Of a stretch of DNA of 64,000 bases, positions 32,539 to 39,998 are shown in pieces; positions within the stretch are counted from its first letter, which is position 1; each line of letters begins with the position of its first letter. The notes under the pieces are model-generated. The model searched no databases. It was given only the letters and a program-made list of their open reading frames with translations, and was not told the origin of the DNA. The DNA is from Bradyrhizobium sp. AZCC 2176 (GTDB taxonomy: Bacteria > Pseudomonadota > Alphaproteobacteria > Rhizobiales > Xanthobacteraceae). A program made the translations under genes and the position numbers. The stretch is taken from positions 6,041,501 to 6,105,500 of the forward strand of contig NZ_JAZHRX010000001.1 of NCBI RefSeq assembly GCF_036924645.1. The letters run 5' to 3'.

Positions 32539-33954
32539 TCAATACTTCGCAACGACCGGCGAATTGAAGTGATAGTTGATCCCGGTGCGGAAGACGTGCT
32601 CGGTCACGGATCGGGTGGTCGTCGCCGGGACAGCGCCGAAGACGAAGCTGTCCGACGTCGAGCCAAGGTCGACATAGAGATATTCGGTCTTGGTCGTCCA
32701 GTTCGGGCCCAGCAATCCCAGCAGGGTAAACGGCGTTTCGATGCCTGCACCCGCGGTCCAGCCCGTATTGGTGTGCGAGAACGATTGCGTCACCGGGCCG
32801 ACAAAGGAGGTCGTGGCGATCTTGGTCTTGATGCTGCCGTAGGCGAGACCACCGGTCGCATAGAACAGGGTCGAGCCGACCGAATAGCCCAGCCGCCCGC
32901 GCACCGTGCCGAACCACGGCAGCGTGGCGTCGTAGGCCGCCGTCACCCCTCCCGGTATGCAGGAGAGGACGCACGTCTTGTCGTCTTGCTGGGTGCTGCC
33001 CTGAATATCGGCCTCCAGGCCGAATACCCAATTGGCCGCCTGCCAGTTGTAGCCCGCCTGGATGCCGCCATTGATGCCGTCGGGCGCCAGGTTGAACGTC
33101 TGGAAAACGCCGATCGCCGGCAGGTTCAAAGTGCTGCGGTCCCGCCCGGTGCCGGAACCGAAATTGCCGCCGAGATAGAACCCGGCCCAGTTGGCGGCAA
33201 CGACCGGCGCATAACCCTTGCCACCGATCCGATAGTTCAGACCAACCCGGAAAATGTTCTCGCGAAGTTCGGTGTTGATCGGGGTCGCGGCACCGAGCGT
33301 GGCAATGTCGCTGTGGTTGCCGAGATTGAGGTAGAGATACTCAATCTTTCCGGTCCAGTTGCCGCCCAGCGCGGCTTCGACGCCGCTGCCAACCACCCAT
33401 CCGCCCTGCGTGCGCTCGTTCGAGAATGTGTTTGTGAAGCCGCCGAATGCCGCGCTCGCATTGGTCTTGACGCTTCCGAATGTATAGCCGGCGGTCACAT
33501 AGCTCAGCACCGGACCATTCGCGATGCCGATACGCCCGCGCGCGGTCCCGAACCAATCGAGCTTCTGGCTATAGTTTCTTGCGACGACGGCCTCGTTGAA
33601 GGTGGTGCGATCATCGCTCAGGCCAGCGCCCTGGATATCCGCCTCGACACCGAAGACGATCGGTCCGAGCGCCGAACCGGTCTGCCAATTGTAGCCGATC
33701 TGGCCGCCGCCGAAGCCGCCCTGCGGCGAGACGTAGAACGAATAGACCGATCCAACGCCGAGGACGTCGTGCTGAAAGCGATCGCGGCCGAGACCGACGC
33801 CGGCGTTGACGCCGATGTAAAAGCCGGTCCAGTCGTAGACGGCGGCCAATGCGGGGGCTTTGGTGTAAGGCCGGGCGATGAGGTCTGCGGCAAGCGTCGG
33901 GGCGGATCCCAGGCCAACGAGAGCGGTGGCCAGCAAGTACTTCTTCATCTTCAT
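32539..33954 (-). CDS. Outer-membrane beta-barrel protein with two tandem Omp25/Omp31-type barrels
   Basis: After a signal peptide (MKMKKYLLATALVGLGSAPTLAAD), the 471-residue protein contains two homologous porin units. Unit 1 starts YDWTGFYIGVNAG near residue 40 and ends ENIFRVGLNYRIGGKG near 245; unit 2 starts ANWAGFYLGGNFG near 256 and ends EHVFRTGINYHF near 462, followed by VVAKY. Each repeats the family marks GYNWQ, FGLEADIQG, WFGTVRGRLGY and TKTEYLYVDLG. The single-unit proteins at 42287 and 44485 are about 260 residues. Two barrels of eight strands each are expected. It is monocistronic with its own terminator. Confidence 0.88.
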   Translation of the reverse strand: MKMKKYLLATALVGLGSAPTLAADLIARPYTKAPALAAVYDWTGFYIGVNAGVGLGRDRFQHDVLGVGSVYSFYVSPQGGFGGGQIGYNWQTGSALGPIVFGVEADIQGAGLSDDRTTFNEAVVARNYSQKLDWFGTARGRIGIANGPVLSYVTAGYTFGSVKTNASAAFGGFTNTFSNERTQGGWVVGSGVEAALGGNWTGKIEYLYLNLGNHSDIATLGAATPINTELRENIFRVGLNYRIGGKGYAPVVAANWAGFYLGGNFGSGTGRDRSTLNLPAIGVFQTFNLAPDGINGGIQAGYNWQAANWVFGLEADIQGSTQQDDKTCVLSCIPGGVTAAYDATLPWFGTVRGRLGYSVGSTLFYATGGLAYGSIKTKIATTSFVGPVTQSFSHTNTGWTAGAGIETPFTLLGLLGPNWTTKTEYLYVDLGSTSDSFVFGAVPATTTRSVTEHVFRTGINYHFNSPVVAKY

Positions 33955-34134
33955 TTACGGCATTCCCAGTCCGGCATTCCCAGAACATCCGACACACGCG
34001 CTGTCGGTACTCGGAACGTGCTTACCGGATTCGTATCCTAAAGCTGTAGCTGGACGGCCACATCCTCCGGAGGATTTCTCGTGCGACGAACTGCGGCAAT
34101 ATGCGGGCAATATCGCAGACTTAGAAGCCGTTCT

Positions 34135-34728
34135 TCAGTCGCCTTTTCGAGCCACGACAAACAGCATCGTCGCCATCTTGTCGTCGAATCCGATGACTTC
34201 GCCGCTTTCGATCGACAACGAGTTCCAGTTCGCCGCCTCGGCATAAGTCGCGCGCAACCAGTCCGGCGACGGATAATTGTAGTAGCGATCGAGCGTGTCG
34301 CGGCCGTCGCCATCGCCTTCCTTGTAACTGGCGTAGAAGACGCCCGCAGGCTTCAGCGCGCGCCAGATCCGCGCAAGAACATCCGCAAGCTCTGTCCTCG
34401 GCACATGCAGCAGGCAGGCATTGGCCCACACGGCGTCATAGGCCTCGACCGCGTCGAGGTCATGAAACAGCAGCGTCTCGACCGTGCGGCCGAGATGCTT
34501 TGACGCGACATCAGCCATTTCCGGCGATCCGTCTGTCGCGCGCACCTCGAACCCGCGCGCCAGCATTTCCGCGGTGTCGCCGCCAGCGCCGCAGCCGAGT
34601 TCGAGAATGGACGCGCCCGGCGAAAGCTGTGCCAGAAACGCTATCAGCCGCGCCTGGCGCGAGGTGAATGTGCGCCTGGCGTAGGCCTCGGCGTTGCCGC
34701 GGTAGAACTGCAACGTCGCTTCGTCCAC
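34135..34728 (-). CDS. Class I SAM-dependent methyltransferase
   Basis: The 197-residue protein has motif I ILELGCGAGGDT near residue 41, a following acidic strand RATDGSPEM, and post-motifs LLFHDLD and GVFYASYKEG. The sequence is of the TehB/UbiE-like type; substrate unknown. It starts at GTG (34728) with GAGG seven bases upstream, 14 bases after the end of the argC gene, so it is the last gene of the paiB-argC-argC operon. Confidence 0.8.
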   Translation of the reverse strand: MDEATLQFYRGNAEAYARRTFTSRQARLIAFLAQLSPGASILELGCGAGGDTAEMLARGFEVRATDGSPEMADVASKHLGRTVETLLFHDLDAVEAYDAVWANACLLHVPRTELADVLARIWRALKPAGVFYASYKEGDGDGRDTLDRYYNYPSPDWLRATYAEAANWNSLSIESGEVIGFDDKMATMLFVVARKGD

Positions 34729-34742
34729 TGCGGCACCTCGTG

Positions 34743-35792
34743 TCAAGGGAACAGCGCGATCTGTTCCAGCCCTGCCGTCTCGGGAAGACCGAACATCAGG
34801 TTCATGTTCTGGATCGCCTGTCCAGCCGAACCCTTCACCAGATTGTCGAGCGTGGAAATGACGATCGCCCGGTTCTTGATGCGGTCGGCGACGACGCCGA
34901 TCTGCACATAGTTGGAACCGCGCACGTTCTGGGTCTGCGGCAGCACGCCTTTCCTGGTCACATGCACGAAGGGTTCGTTGGCGTAAGCCTTCTCCAGTGC
35001 GGTCCGCAGATCGTCCGGCGTCGCGCCGTTGAGCTTGACGTAAGACGTGCAGAGTTCGCCGCGCGCCATCGGGATAAGATGCGGCGTGAAGTTGACCGTC
35101 ACCGCCGAGCCGGCGGCGACGCCGATCTCCTGCTCGATCTCGGGCGCGTGCCGGTGGGTGCCGACCGAATAGGGCGACAGCCCCTCGCCCGCCTCGCTGA
35201 ACAGCGTGTTCTGCTTCAGTCCGCGCCCGGCGCCGGTGACACCCGATTTTGCATCGATGACGATGTCGTCGATGTCGATCAGTTTTGCCTTCGCCAGCGG
35301 CACCAGCGCGAGCAGCGCCGCGGTGGGATAGCAGCCGGGACAAGCGACCAGCCGCGCCGCAGCGATCTTCTCGCGATAGAACTCGGTCAGGCCATAGACG
35401 GCTTCGCCTTGCAGTTCGAGCGCCCGGTGCTCGTGGCCGTACCATTGCGCATAGGTGTCCTTGTTACGCAGCCGGAAGTCGGCCGACATGTCGAGAACCT
35501 TGATCTTCGGGTTGGCCTTGAGGACGGCGGCGATGATCTCCTGCGTGGTGCCGTGCGGCAGCCCGCAGAACACCGCATCGAGGCCGGTCCAGTCGACCTT
35601 TTCCCATTCCACCAGTTTTGGCAGGTCCAGCATGAAGAAATGCGGAAACACGTCGCCCATCGACTTTCCGGCATGGGTATTGGCGGTCAGAGCCGTGATC
35701 TCGGCATTCGGATGCCGCGCCAACAGGCGTACCGCGTCGGCCCCGGTGTAACCTGAGGCGCCGAGAATGCCGATATTCTTCTTCGAGCCCAT
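34743..35792 (-). CDS. argC: N-acetyl-gamma-glutamyl-phosphate reductase, long (type 1) form
   Basis: The 349-residue enzyme reduces N-acetylglutamyl-5-phosphate to the semialdehyde, third step of arginine synthesis. Motifs: GILGASGYTGADAVRLLARHP at the N-terminus, FCGLPHGTTQE near 87, the catalytic Cys in ACPGCYPTAALLAL near 150, GVTGAGRGLKQNT near 190 and HRHAPEIEQEIG near 214. The ATG at 35792 has AGGAA upstream and fits family length; another ATG at 35828 directly follows the previous stop. It sits next to a second, short-type argC in the same operon behind an Arg leader peptide. Confidence 0.93.
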   Translation of the reverse strand: MGSKKNIGILGASGYTGADAVRLLARHPNAEITALTANTHAGKSMGDVFPHFFMLDLPKLVEWEKVDWTGLDAVFCGLPHGTTQEIIAAVLKANPKIKVLDMSADFRLRNKDTYAQWYGHEHRALELQGEAVYGLTEFYREKIAAARLVACPGCYPTAALLALVPLAKAKLIDIDDIVIDAKSGVTGAGRGLKQNTLFSEAGEGLSPYSVGTHRHAPEIEQEIGVAAGSAVTVNFTPHLIPMARGELCTSYVKLNGATPDDLRTALEKAYANEPFVHVTRKGVLPQTQNVRGSNYVQIGVVADRIKNRAIVISTLDNLVKGSAGQAIQNMNLMFGLPETAGLEQIALFP

Positions 35793-35828
35793 CACGCGTT
35801 CCTTTCCGGCGTCATTTGCAGGCGTCAT

Positions 35829-36821
35829 CTATTTCTCGGCAACGCCCAGCATCAGCCGCATGTTCTGCACGGCGGCACCCGACGCGCCCTTGCCCAGATT
35901 GTCGAGCCGCGCGACCAGCACTGCCTGACGATGCTTGTCGCTGGCAAAGACGTAAAGCTCCAGTCTGTTGGTCTCGTTGAGCGCCTCCGGCTCGATCCGC
36001 CCGCCCTTGGCCGCCGCGTTCTCGATCGGCATCACCGCGACGTAGGTGCTGCCGGCGTAGCGCTTCGCCAGCGCGGCGTGCAAGTCGGCTCCGCTGGGTT
36101 TGCCCGTCAGCGTGTCGAGATGCAGCGGCACCGAGACCAGCATGCCCTGCCGGTAATTGCCGACCGACGGCACGAAGATCGGCCGCCGCGTCAGCTTTGA
36201 GTAAAGCTGCGTCTCCGGCAGATGCTTGTGCTCGAAGCCGAGGCCATACAATTCGAAGGACGGCGCGCTGCCATCCTCAAAACTCGCGATCATCGACTTG
36301 CCGCCGCCCGAATAGCCGCTGACCGCGTTGATGGTGACCGGATAGTCCGCAGGCATGAGACCCGCATCGACCAGCGGCCGCAGCAACGCAATCCCGCCGG
36401 TCGGATAGCAGCCGGGATTCGAAACCTTGCGCGCGCTCCGGATCTTGTCGGCCTGGTCCGGCGTGAGCTCGGGAAAGCCGTACGTCCAGTCGCTCGCCAC
36501 TCGAAAAGCCGTCGACGCGTCGAGCACCTTGGGCGCCGAAGCGCCCATGCTGTCGATCAGGGCAACGGTTTCCTTGGCGGCATCGTCAGGCAGGCAGAGG
36601 ATGACGAGATCGACCTCCTCCATCAGCGCGCGCTTGACGCCGGCATCCTTGCGCTTCTCCTCAGCGATGCTCTTCACGACGACGCCGTTCTGCAGCCGCA
36701 GGCGTTCCTGAATGCCGAGCCCCGTCGTTCCGGACGCGCCGTCAACGAACACGGCGGGCCTGGTCGCGGCGTCGGCGGTCTTGCTGCCGGTCTTGGGCTG
36801 CTGGCCATCGGTGAGGGTCAT
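35829..36821 (-). CDS. argC: N-acetyl-gamma-glutamyl-phosphate reductase, short (type 2) form
   Basis: The 330-residue protein belongs to the other AGPR family (TIGR01851-type). Motifs: VFVDGASGTTGLGIQERL near residue 24, ILCLPDDAAKETV near 74, the catalytic Cys in VSNPGCYPTGGIALL near 132, and AVSGYSGGGKSMI near 164. It catalyses the same step as the neighbouring long-form ArgC but is not closely similar in sequence. The ATG overlaps the paiB-like stop by four bases (ATGA). Having both types in one operon is unusual. Confidence 0.92.
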   Translation of the reverse strand: MTLTDGQQPKTGSKTADAATRPAVFVDGASGTTGLGIQERLRLQNGVVVKSIAEEKRKDAGVKRALMEEVDLVILCLPDDAAKETVALIDSMGASAPKVLDASTAFRVASDWTYGFPELTPDQADKIRSARKVSNPGCYPTGGIALLRPLVDAGLMPADYPVTINAVSGYSGGGKSMIASFEDGSAPSFELYGLGFEHKHLPETQLYSKLTRRPIFVPSVGNYRQGMLVSVPLHLDTLTGKPSGADLHAALAKRYAGSTYVAVMPIENAAAKGGRIEPEALNETNRLELYVFASDKHRQAVLVARLDNLGKGASGAAVQNMRLMLGVAEK

Positions 36822-37486
36822 GGCTCGCTCCTCTCGAGCTGGTTGGTTTCGTCGGCAAAGGCCTGCGGCCGCGCCTCTTTCATCAAATGCGCAATCTGCT
36901 GCGCGCCGGCATCGGCCCGCGCGGCAAGCGACCCTGCAACCGCCGCATAGTCGGTCTCGGATTTGTGCTGGTTCAGCTTGAAGCTGCCCTCGACCTCTTC
37001 AACCGTCATCTCAAGGCCCACGATCGCTTTCTTCATCGCTTCCAGCCGCCCGGCTGTCATCTTCGACGACAGCCACGGCTTTTTCGGCAACAGCCGCGCT
37101 TCGAACTTGGCGCTGAGCGCCTCGATCTGCGCGGCGAGTTCGTCGTCGGACATCGCCCGCACCGGGCCCGTCAGATGTACCGCCTGATAGAGCCAGGTCG
37201 GCACCTGGTCTGGCGAGACGTACCAGTCCGGCGACACATAGGCATCCGCGCCAGTGACGGCCAGCAGCCACGACGTCGTCCCGTCCGCGAGCTTTACCAG
37301 CGGATTGTGACGTGCAACGTGAAAGGCCGCGCGCGGCGTGCCGTCATTGGCCGAAGTCAGATAGAACGGCAGCGACGAGGCGACCGGCTTGTTGCCGTCC
37401 CATGCGCAGGCCAGCCCAAATCCGCGCGCTTCCGCGAACGCCAGGCTCGCGGCGCGGTCGGACTTGAACGGTGGAGGCGTATACAT
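36818..37486 (-). CDS. FMN-binding PaiB-family protein
   Basis: The 222-residue protein begins MYTPPPFKSDRAASLAFAEARGFGLA and contains ASSLPFYL, HVARHNPLV and PDWYVSPDQVPTWLYQAVHLTG, all marks of the PaiB/FMN-binding split-barrel family. Bacillus PaiB was described as a negative regulator of sporulation and protease genes; biochemical roles are unclear. It is first in the operon with the two argC genes, with AGGAG seven bases before the ATG and an Arg attenuator upstream. A link to arginine or polyamine metabolism is inferred from that context. Confidence 0.85.
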   Translation of the reverse strand: MYTPPPFKSDRAASLAFAEARGFGLACAWDGNKPVASSLPFYLTSANDGTPRAAFHVARHNPLVKLADGTTSWLLAVTGADAYVSPDWYVSPDQVPTWLYQAVHLTGPVRAMSDDELAAQIEALSAKFEARLLPKKPWLSSKMTAGRLEAMKKAIVGLEMTVEEVEGSFKLNQHKSETDYAAVAGSLAARADAGAQQIAHLMKEARPQAFADETNQLERSEP

Positions 37487-37537
37487 CTCAAACTCCTGCT
37501 TGACGTAGGAGCCGCCAGTTCAGACCGCGTTTTCTGG

Positions 37538-37571
37538 AAAAGGAAGAAGCCGCGGGACCCGATCCGGCGGC
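37538..37571 (-). terminator. Attenuator terminator before paiB-argC-argC
   Basis: On the minus strand GCCGC (37571-37567) pairs with GCGGC (37553-37549), then one C/C mismatch and a GGA/TCC inner stem with a five-base loop; TTCTTCCTTTT follows. It is weaker than the aromatic one but lies between the leader stop and the paiB start. Its 5' arm is also part of the competing antiterminator segment. Confidence 0.6.
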
Positions 37572-37630
37572 AGGGGCGACGATCTCAAACGCAGACGTCC
37601 GCCCATACCGCTGACATGCGGCGGCGGCGA
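37567..37630 (-). promoter_or_regulatory. Arginine attenuator: competing RNA pairings
   Basis: Segment 1, the end of the Arg codon run (37622-37618, GCCGC), can pair with segment 2 (37611-37607, GCGGT) around a six-base loop. Segment 2 extended (37611-37602, GCGGTATGGG) can instead pair with segment 3 (37576-37567, CCCCTGCCGC), nine of ten positions, which removes the 5' arm of the terminator. A ribosome halted on the Arg codons would favour the second pairing and so read-through. Confidence 0.65.
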
Positions 37631-37659
37631 GCGATGGTCATGGTCGCGGCGATAGTCAT
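37585..37659 (-). CDS. Arg-rich leader peptide (24 aa) of the argC operon
   Basis: The frame reads MTIAATMTIA, then four consecutive CGC Arg codons (37629-37618), then MSAVWADVCV and TGA. The ATG lies exactly seven bases after a predicted -10 element, so the message should begin at the ATG, as for the aromatic leader at 4660. A terminator and then paiB, argC and argC follow. I take it as a sensor of charged tRNA-Arg. An internal ATG (37641) could also start translation. Confidence 0.7.
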   Translation of the reverse strand: MTIAATMTIARRRRMSAVWADVCV

Positions 37660-37666
37660 GGGCGCG

Positions 37667-37695
37667 GCTATAAGGCCGCGCCCGCCACACGTCAA
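37667..37695 (-). promoter_or_regulatory. Predicted sigma70-type promoter of the Arg leader operon
   Basis: Reading the minus strand: TTGACG (37695-37690, five of six), a 17-base spacer, and TATAGC (37672-37667, four of six). The leader ATG at 37659 starts seven bases after the -10 element, giving a leaderless transcript. Spacing and layout equal those of the aromatic leader promoter. Confidence 0.7.
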
Positions 37696-37726
37696 GTTAT
37701 GACTGCCATTCCGGAAGTTATGGGAG

Positions 37727-37821
37727 GTCATTCCGGGGCGTGCGCAATGCGCGCGAACCCGGAATCTCGTGCTCGAAAACCTCTGGATTCCGGGTTCGCG
37801 CTGCGCGCGCCCTGGAATGAC
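37727..37821. repeat. Palindromic intergenic repeat (GTCATTCCGG family)
   Basis: Outer arms GTCATTCCGGGGCG and CGCCCTGGAATGAC, inner arms GAACCCGGAATC and GGATTCCGGGTTC. It lies just upstream of the Arg leader promoter and may end transcription from the MBL gene or insulate the leader operon. Confidence 0.8.
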
Positions 37822-37829
37822 ACTTGGGA

Positions 37830-38819
37830 TCAGATCACCGGATTCCACGGCGCCGGGATCAGCCGGTAACCATTGCCGTCTTTCTCGACGAAGCCATTGG
37901 CCGGGAACGGATAGTGGAAGCCCTGGACCCGCATTTTGTCGGCGACCAGCATGTCGTAGACCCGGCGCCGGGTCTTTTCCGCCAGCGCTGGATCCTGGTC
38001 GAACATCAGGTGCCAGCCCGGATTGGCGACGAACAGCGCCGGCAGATTGGTGACGTCGGACTGGATGAACACCTTGTCTGAGCCCGAGGCGAGAACGTAG
38101 GAGGTGTGCCCCGGCGTGTGGCCGATGGTTTCCATCGCCGTCAGTCCGGGAGCGACTTCCTTGCCCCACTCATAGGGCGTCACCTTCTTTTTCAGCCCCG
38201 CCTCGAACACGCGGCGGGCGTTCTTGAACACGGTCTGCATCCGCCCTTCGGGCGCACGGCTCATCTCGCCGTCGTCCATGAAGTACTTCCACTCCGTCGC
38301 GGGAACGAGCACCTCGGCGTTGGGGAATGCGAGCGTGTTCTCGGCGGTCAGCAGGCCGTTGATGTGGTCGCCATGGAAGTGCGAGATCACGACGATGTCG
38401 ACCGCCTTGGGATCGAAGCCGGCGGCGACCATGTTGGCGCCGAACTGGCCGACATTGCCCTTGCTCGATGCAAAGGCGGCGGCGCCGTTGCCGGTGTCGA
38501 CCACCACCAGCTTGCCGCCGGTGTTGATGACCAGCGGCGCGAACTGGATCGACATCTTGTCCTTCGGCATGAAGGCCTTTTCGAGCGCCGCGTTGACTTC
38601 GTCCTTCTTGGCGTTGAGCACGAACGTGTCGGGCAGCGCGAAATTGTTGACGCCGTCGGAGATCGCCGTCACCTGGGCGTCGCCCACCTTGTAGCGATAA
38701 AAACTCGGCGCCTGCTTGTCCGCCGCCGGCGCGGCGGCCTTGGCGGGTGCTTGCGGCAGCAAGGGCGTAGCGGCGAGCGCAGCGGCTCCGGCGAGTGCGT
38801 GACGACGTGTTAATTCCAT
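37830..38819 (-). CDS. Exported MBL-fold metallohydrolase
   Basis: The 329-residue protein starts MELTRRHALAGAAALAATPLL, a twin-Arg-type signal with cleavage near AKAA. The metallo-beta-lactamase fold shows SHFHGDHINGL near residue 143 and GHTPGHTSYVL near 233, with a later Asp in FIQSDVTNLPA. These bind two metal ions. The substrate is unknown (lactonase, sulfatase and others use this fold). GGGAGGA precedes the ATG at 38819; the longer frame to 38918 lacks this. Confidence 0.85.
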   Translation of the reverse strand: MELTRRHALAGAAALAATPLLPQAPAKAAAPAADKQAPSFYRYKVGDAQVTAISDGVNNFALPDTFVLNAKKDEVNAALEKAFMPKDKMSIQFAPLVINTGGKLVVVDTGNGAAAFASSKGNVGQFGANMVAAGFDPKAVDIVVISHFHGDHINGLLTAENTLAFPNAEVLVPATEWKYFMDDGEMSRAPEGRMQTVFKNARRVFEAGLKKKVTPYEWGKEVAPGLTAMETIGHTPGHTSYVLASGSDKVFIQSDVTNLPALFVANPGWHLMFDQDPALAEKTRRRVYDMLVADKMRVQGFHYPFPANGFVEKDGNGYRLIPAPWNPVI

Positions 38820-38960
38820 GTGATGTCCTCCCAGTGAAACGATGGATCTATCAGCGCTTCTGCGAACGCGCGACGACGGCTTCGCGACGGCAACGCGAAG
38901 ATGCTCCGGTCTACGCATGTTGGGCTAACACCCCCGTCATCAGCTTATTCCGGCCAGCCC

Positions 38961-39491
38961 CTACGCCGCCCGCCATAGCCATTCGGCGAGCTTGCCCATC
39001 ACATCGCCGACCAGCAGCAGGACGGCCGACCAGATCAGCGCCGAGACGAAATTGGCGATCTGGAACGGCCAGTAGGACATCTCGAAAATGCCGGCCGCGA
39101 GCGGCACTGAGGCCCGCAGCGGCCCGAAGAAGCGGCCGATGAAGATCGAGGGCACGCCCCATTTTTTCACGAACTCCTCGCCGCGCGGCAGGATCTCGGG
39201 ATAGCGCGACAGCGGCCACATCTCGGCGACGTGCTCCTTGTAGCGGTAGCCGAACCAGTAGGAGACCCAGTCGCCGAGCGCAGCACCCAGCCCGCCGGCC
39301 AGCCAGACCGGCCAGAAGCTGATGCCGCTGACGCCGATCAGCGCGCCGATCGCGACCAGTGCGCCCCAGGCCGGCACCAGCAGCGAGATGAAGGCCAGCG
39401 ATTCGCCGAACGCCAGCAACAGGACGATTGGGACGGCCCAGGCCTGATTGTCGCGCACGAAATCAGCCAGAGCACGCACATAATCATCCAT
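38961..39491 (-). CDS. DedA-family membrane protein
   Basis: The 176-residue protein has the DedA (SNARE-associated) motifs GESLAFISLLVPAWGAL, GGLGAALGDWVSYWFGYRY near residue 68 and FIGRFFGPLRASVPLAAGI near 118. DedA proteins are flippase/transport-like membrane proteins needed for envelope homeostasis, some for undecaprenyl phosphate recycling. It is slightly shorter than E. coli YqjA/YghB (about 220). Confidence 0.85.
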   Translation of the reverse strand: MDDYVRALADFVRDNQAWAVPIVLLLAFGESLAFISLLVPAWGALVAIGALIGVSGISFWPVWLAGGLGAALGDWVSYWFGYRYKEHVAEMWPLSRYPEILPRGEEFVKKWGVPSIFIGRFFGPLRASVPLAAGIFEMSYWPFQIANFVSALIWSAVLLLVGDVMGKLAEWLWRAA

Positions 39492-39709
39492 TCCGAGCCC
39501 TTTCCGCCCCGATTCCTGTCTTTGAACCTTTCTACCGGTTCCGCCGGGAAGAACAGGTAAGCCGGCCGCTTCCGCGACATCAAGTCACAAAGGCGGACAT
39601 GGATTGTGATCCACGGGCGGCTTGCCCCGGGGCCGGATGGCACCGCGCTGCATATCTCGCCAAGACCTGAGTCGAGAAACCCGCCACTTCGAATCATCCG
39701 CGAATGCAG

Positions 39710-39793
39710 TCAGCTCTGCGGCGCGACCGGTTGCAGGGGCAAACCGACACACGGTGCCGCGATCGCGGCAGTCAGCAATAGTCTGATGATCAT
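39710..39793 (-). CDS. Possible secreted micropeptide (27 aa)
   Basis: In the 507-base gap between the DedA gene and parE, a minus-strand ATG at 39793 follows a strong GGGGGAG with five bases spacing. The frame reads MIIRLLLTAAIAAPCVGLPL and ends QPVAPQS. It looks like a signal sequence with almost no mature part, with a Cys inside the hydrophobic run. It may be a real micropeptide or the start of a broken gene. The rest of the gap (39794-39998) shows no other feature. Confidence 0.3.
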   Translation of the reverse strand: MIIRLLLTAAIAAPCVGLPLQPVAPQS

Positions 39794-39998
39794 GTACGCT
39801 CCCCCACCCGCCAAAACATTCGGGCAACCCTAACGCGAACGCAAGGGGAAGCCCTCGCTGGCATTGAGATACTGTTAACCCTCCGGTCCCGCCCGGCCGC
39901 GAGGCTTTCCAGCCCAGCCGTCACTTTTTGAGCCCATCCATGGCATAGTCAGCGTAACCGATTCGGCACGCCATGCTGCGTGCAACACACAAAGAGCC

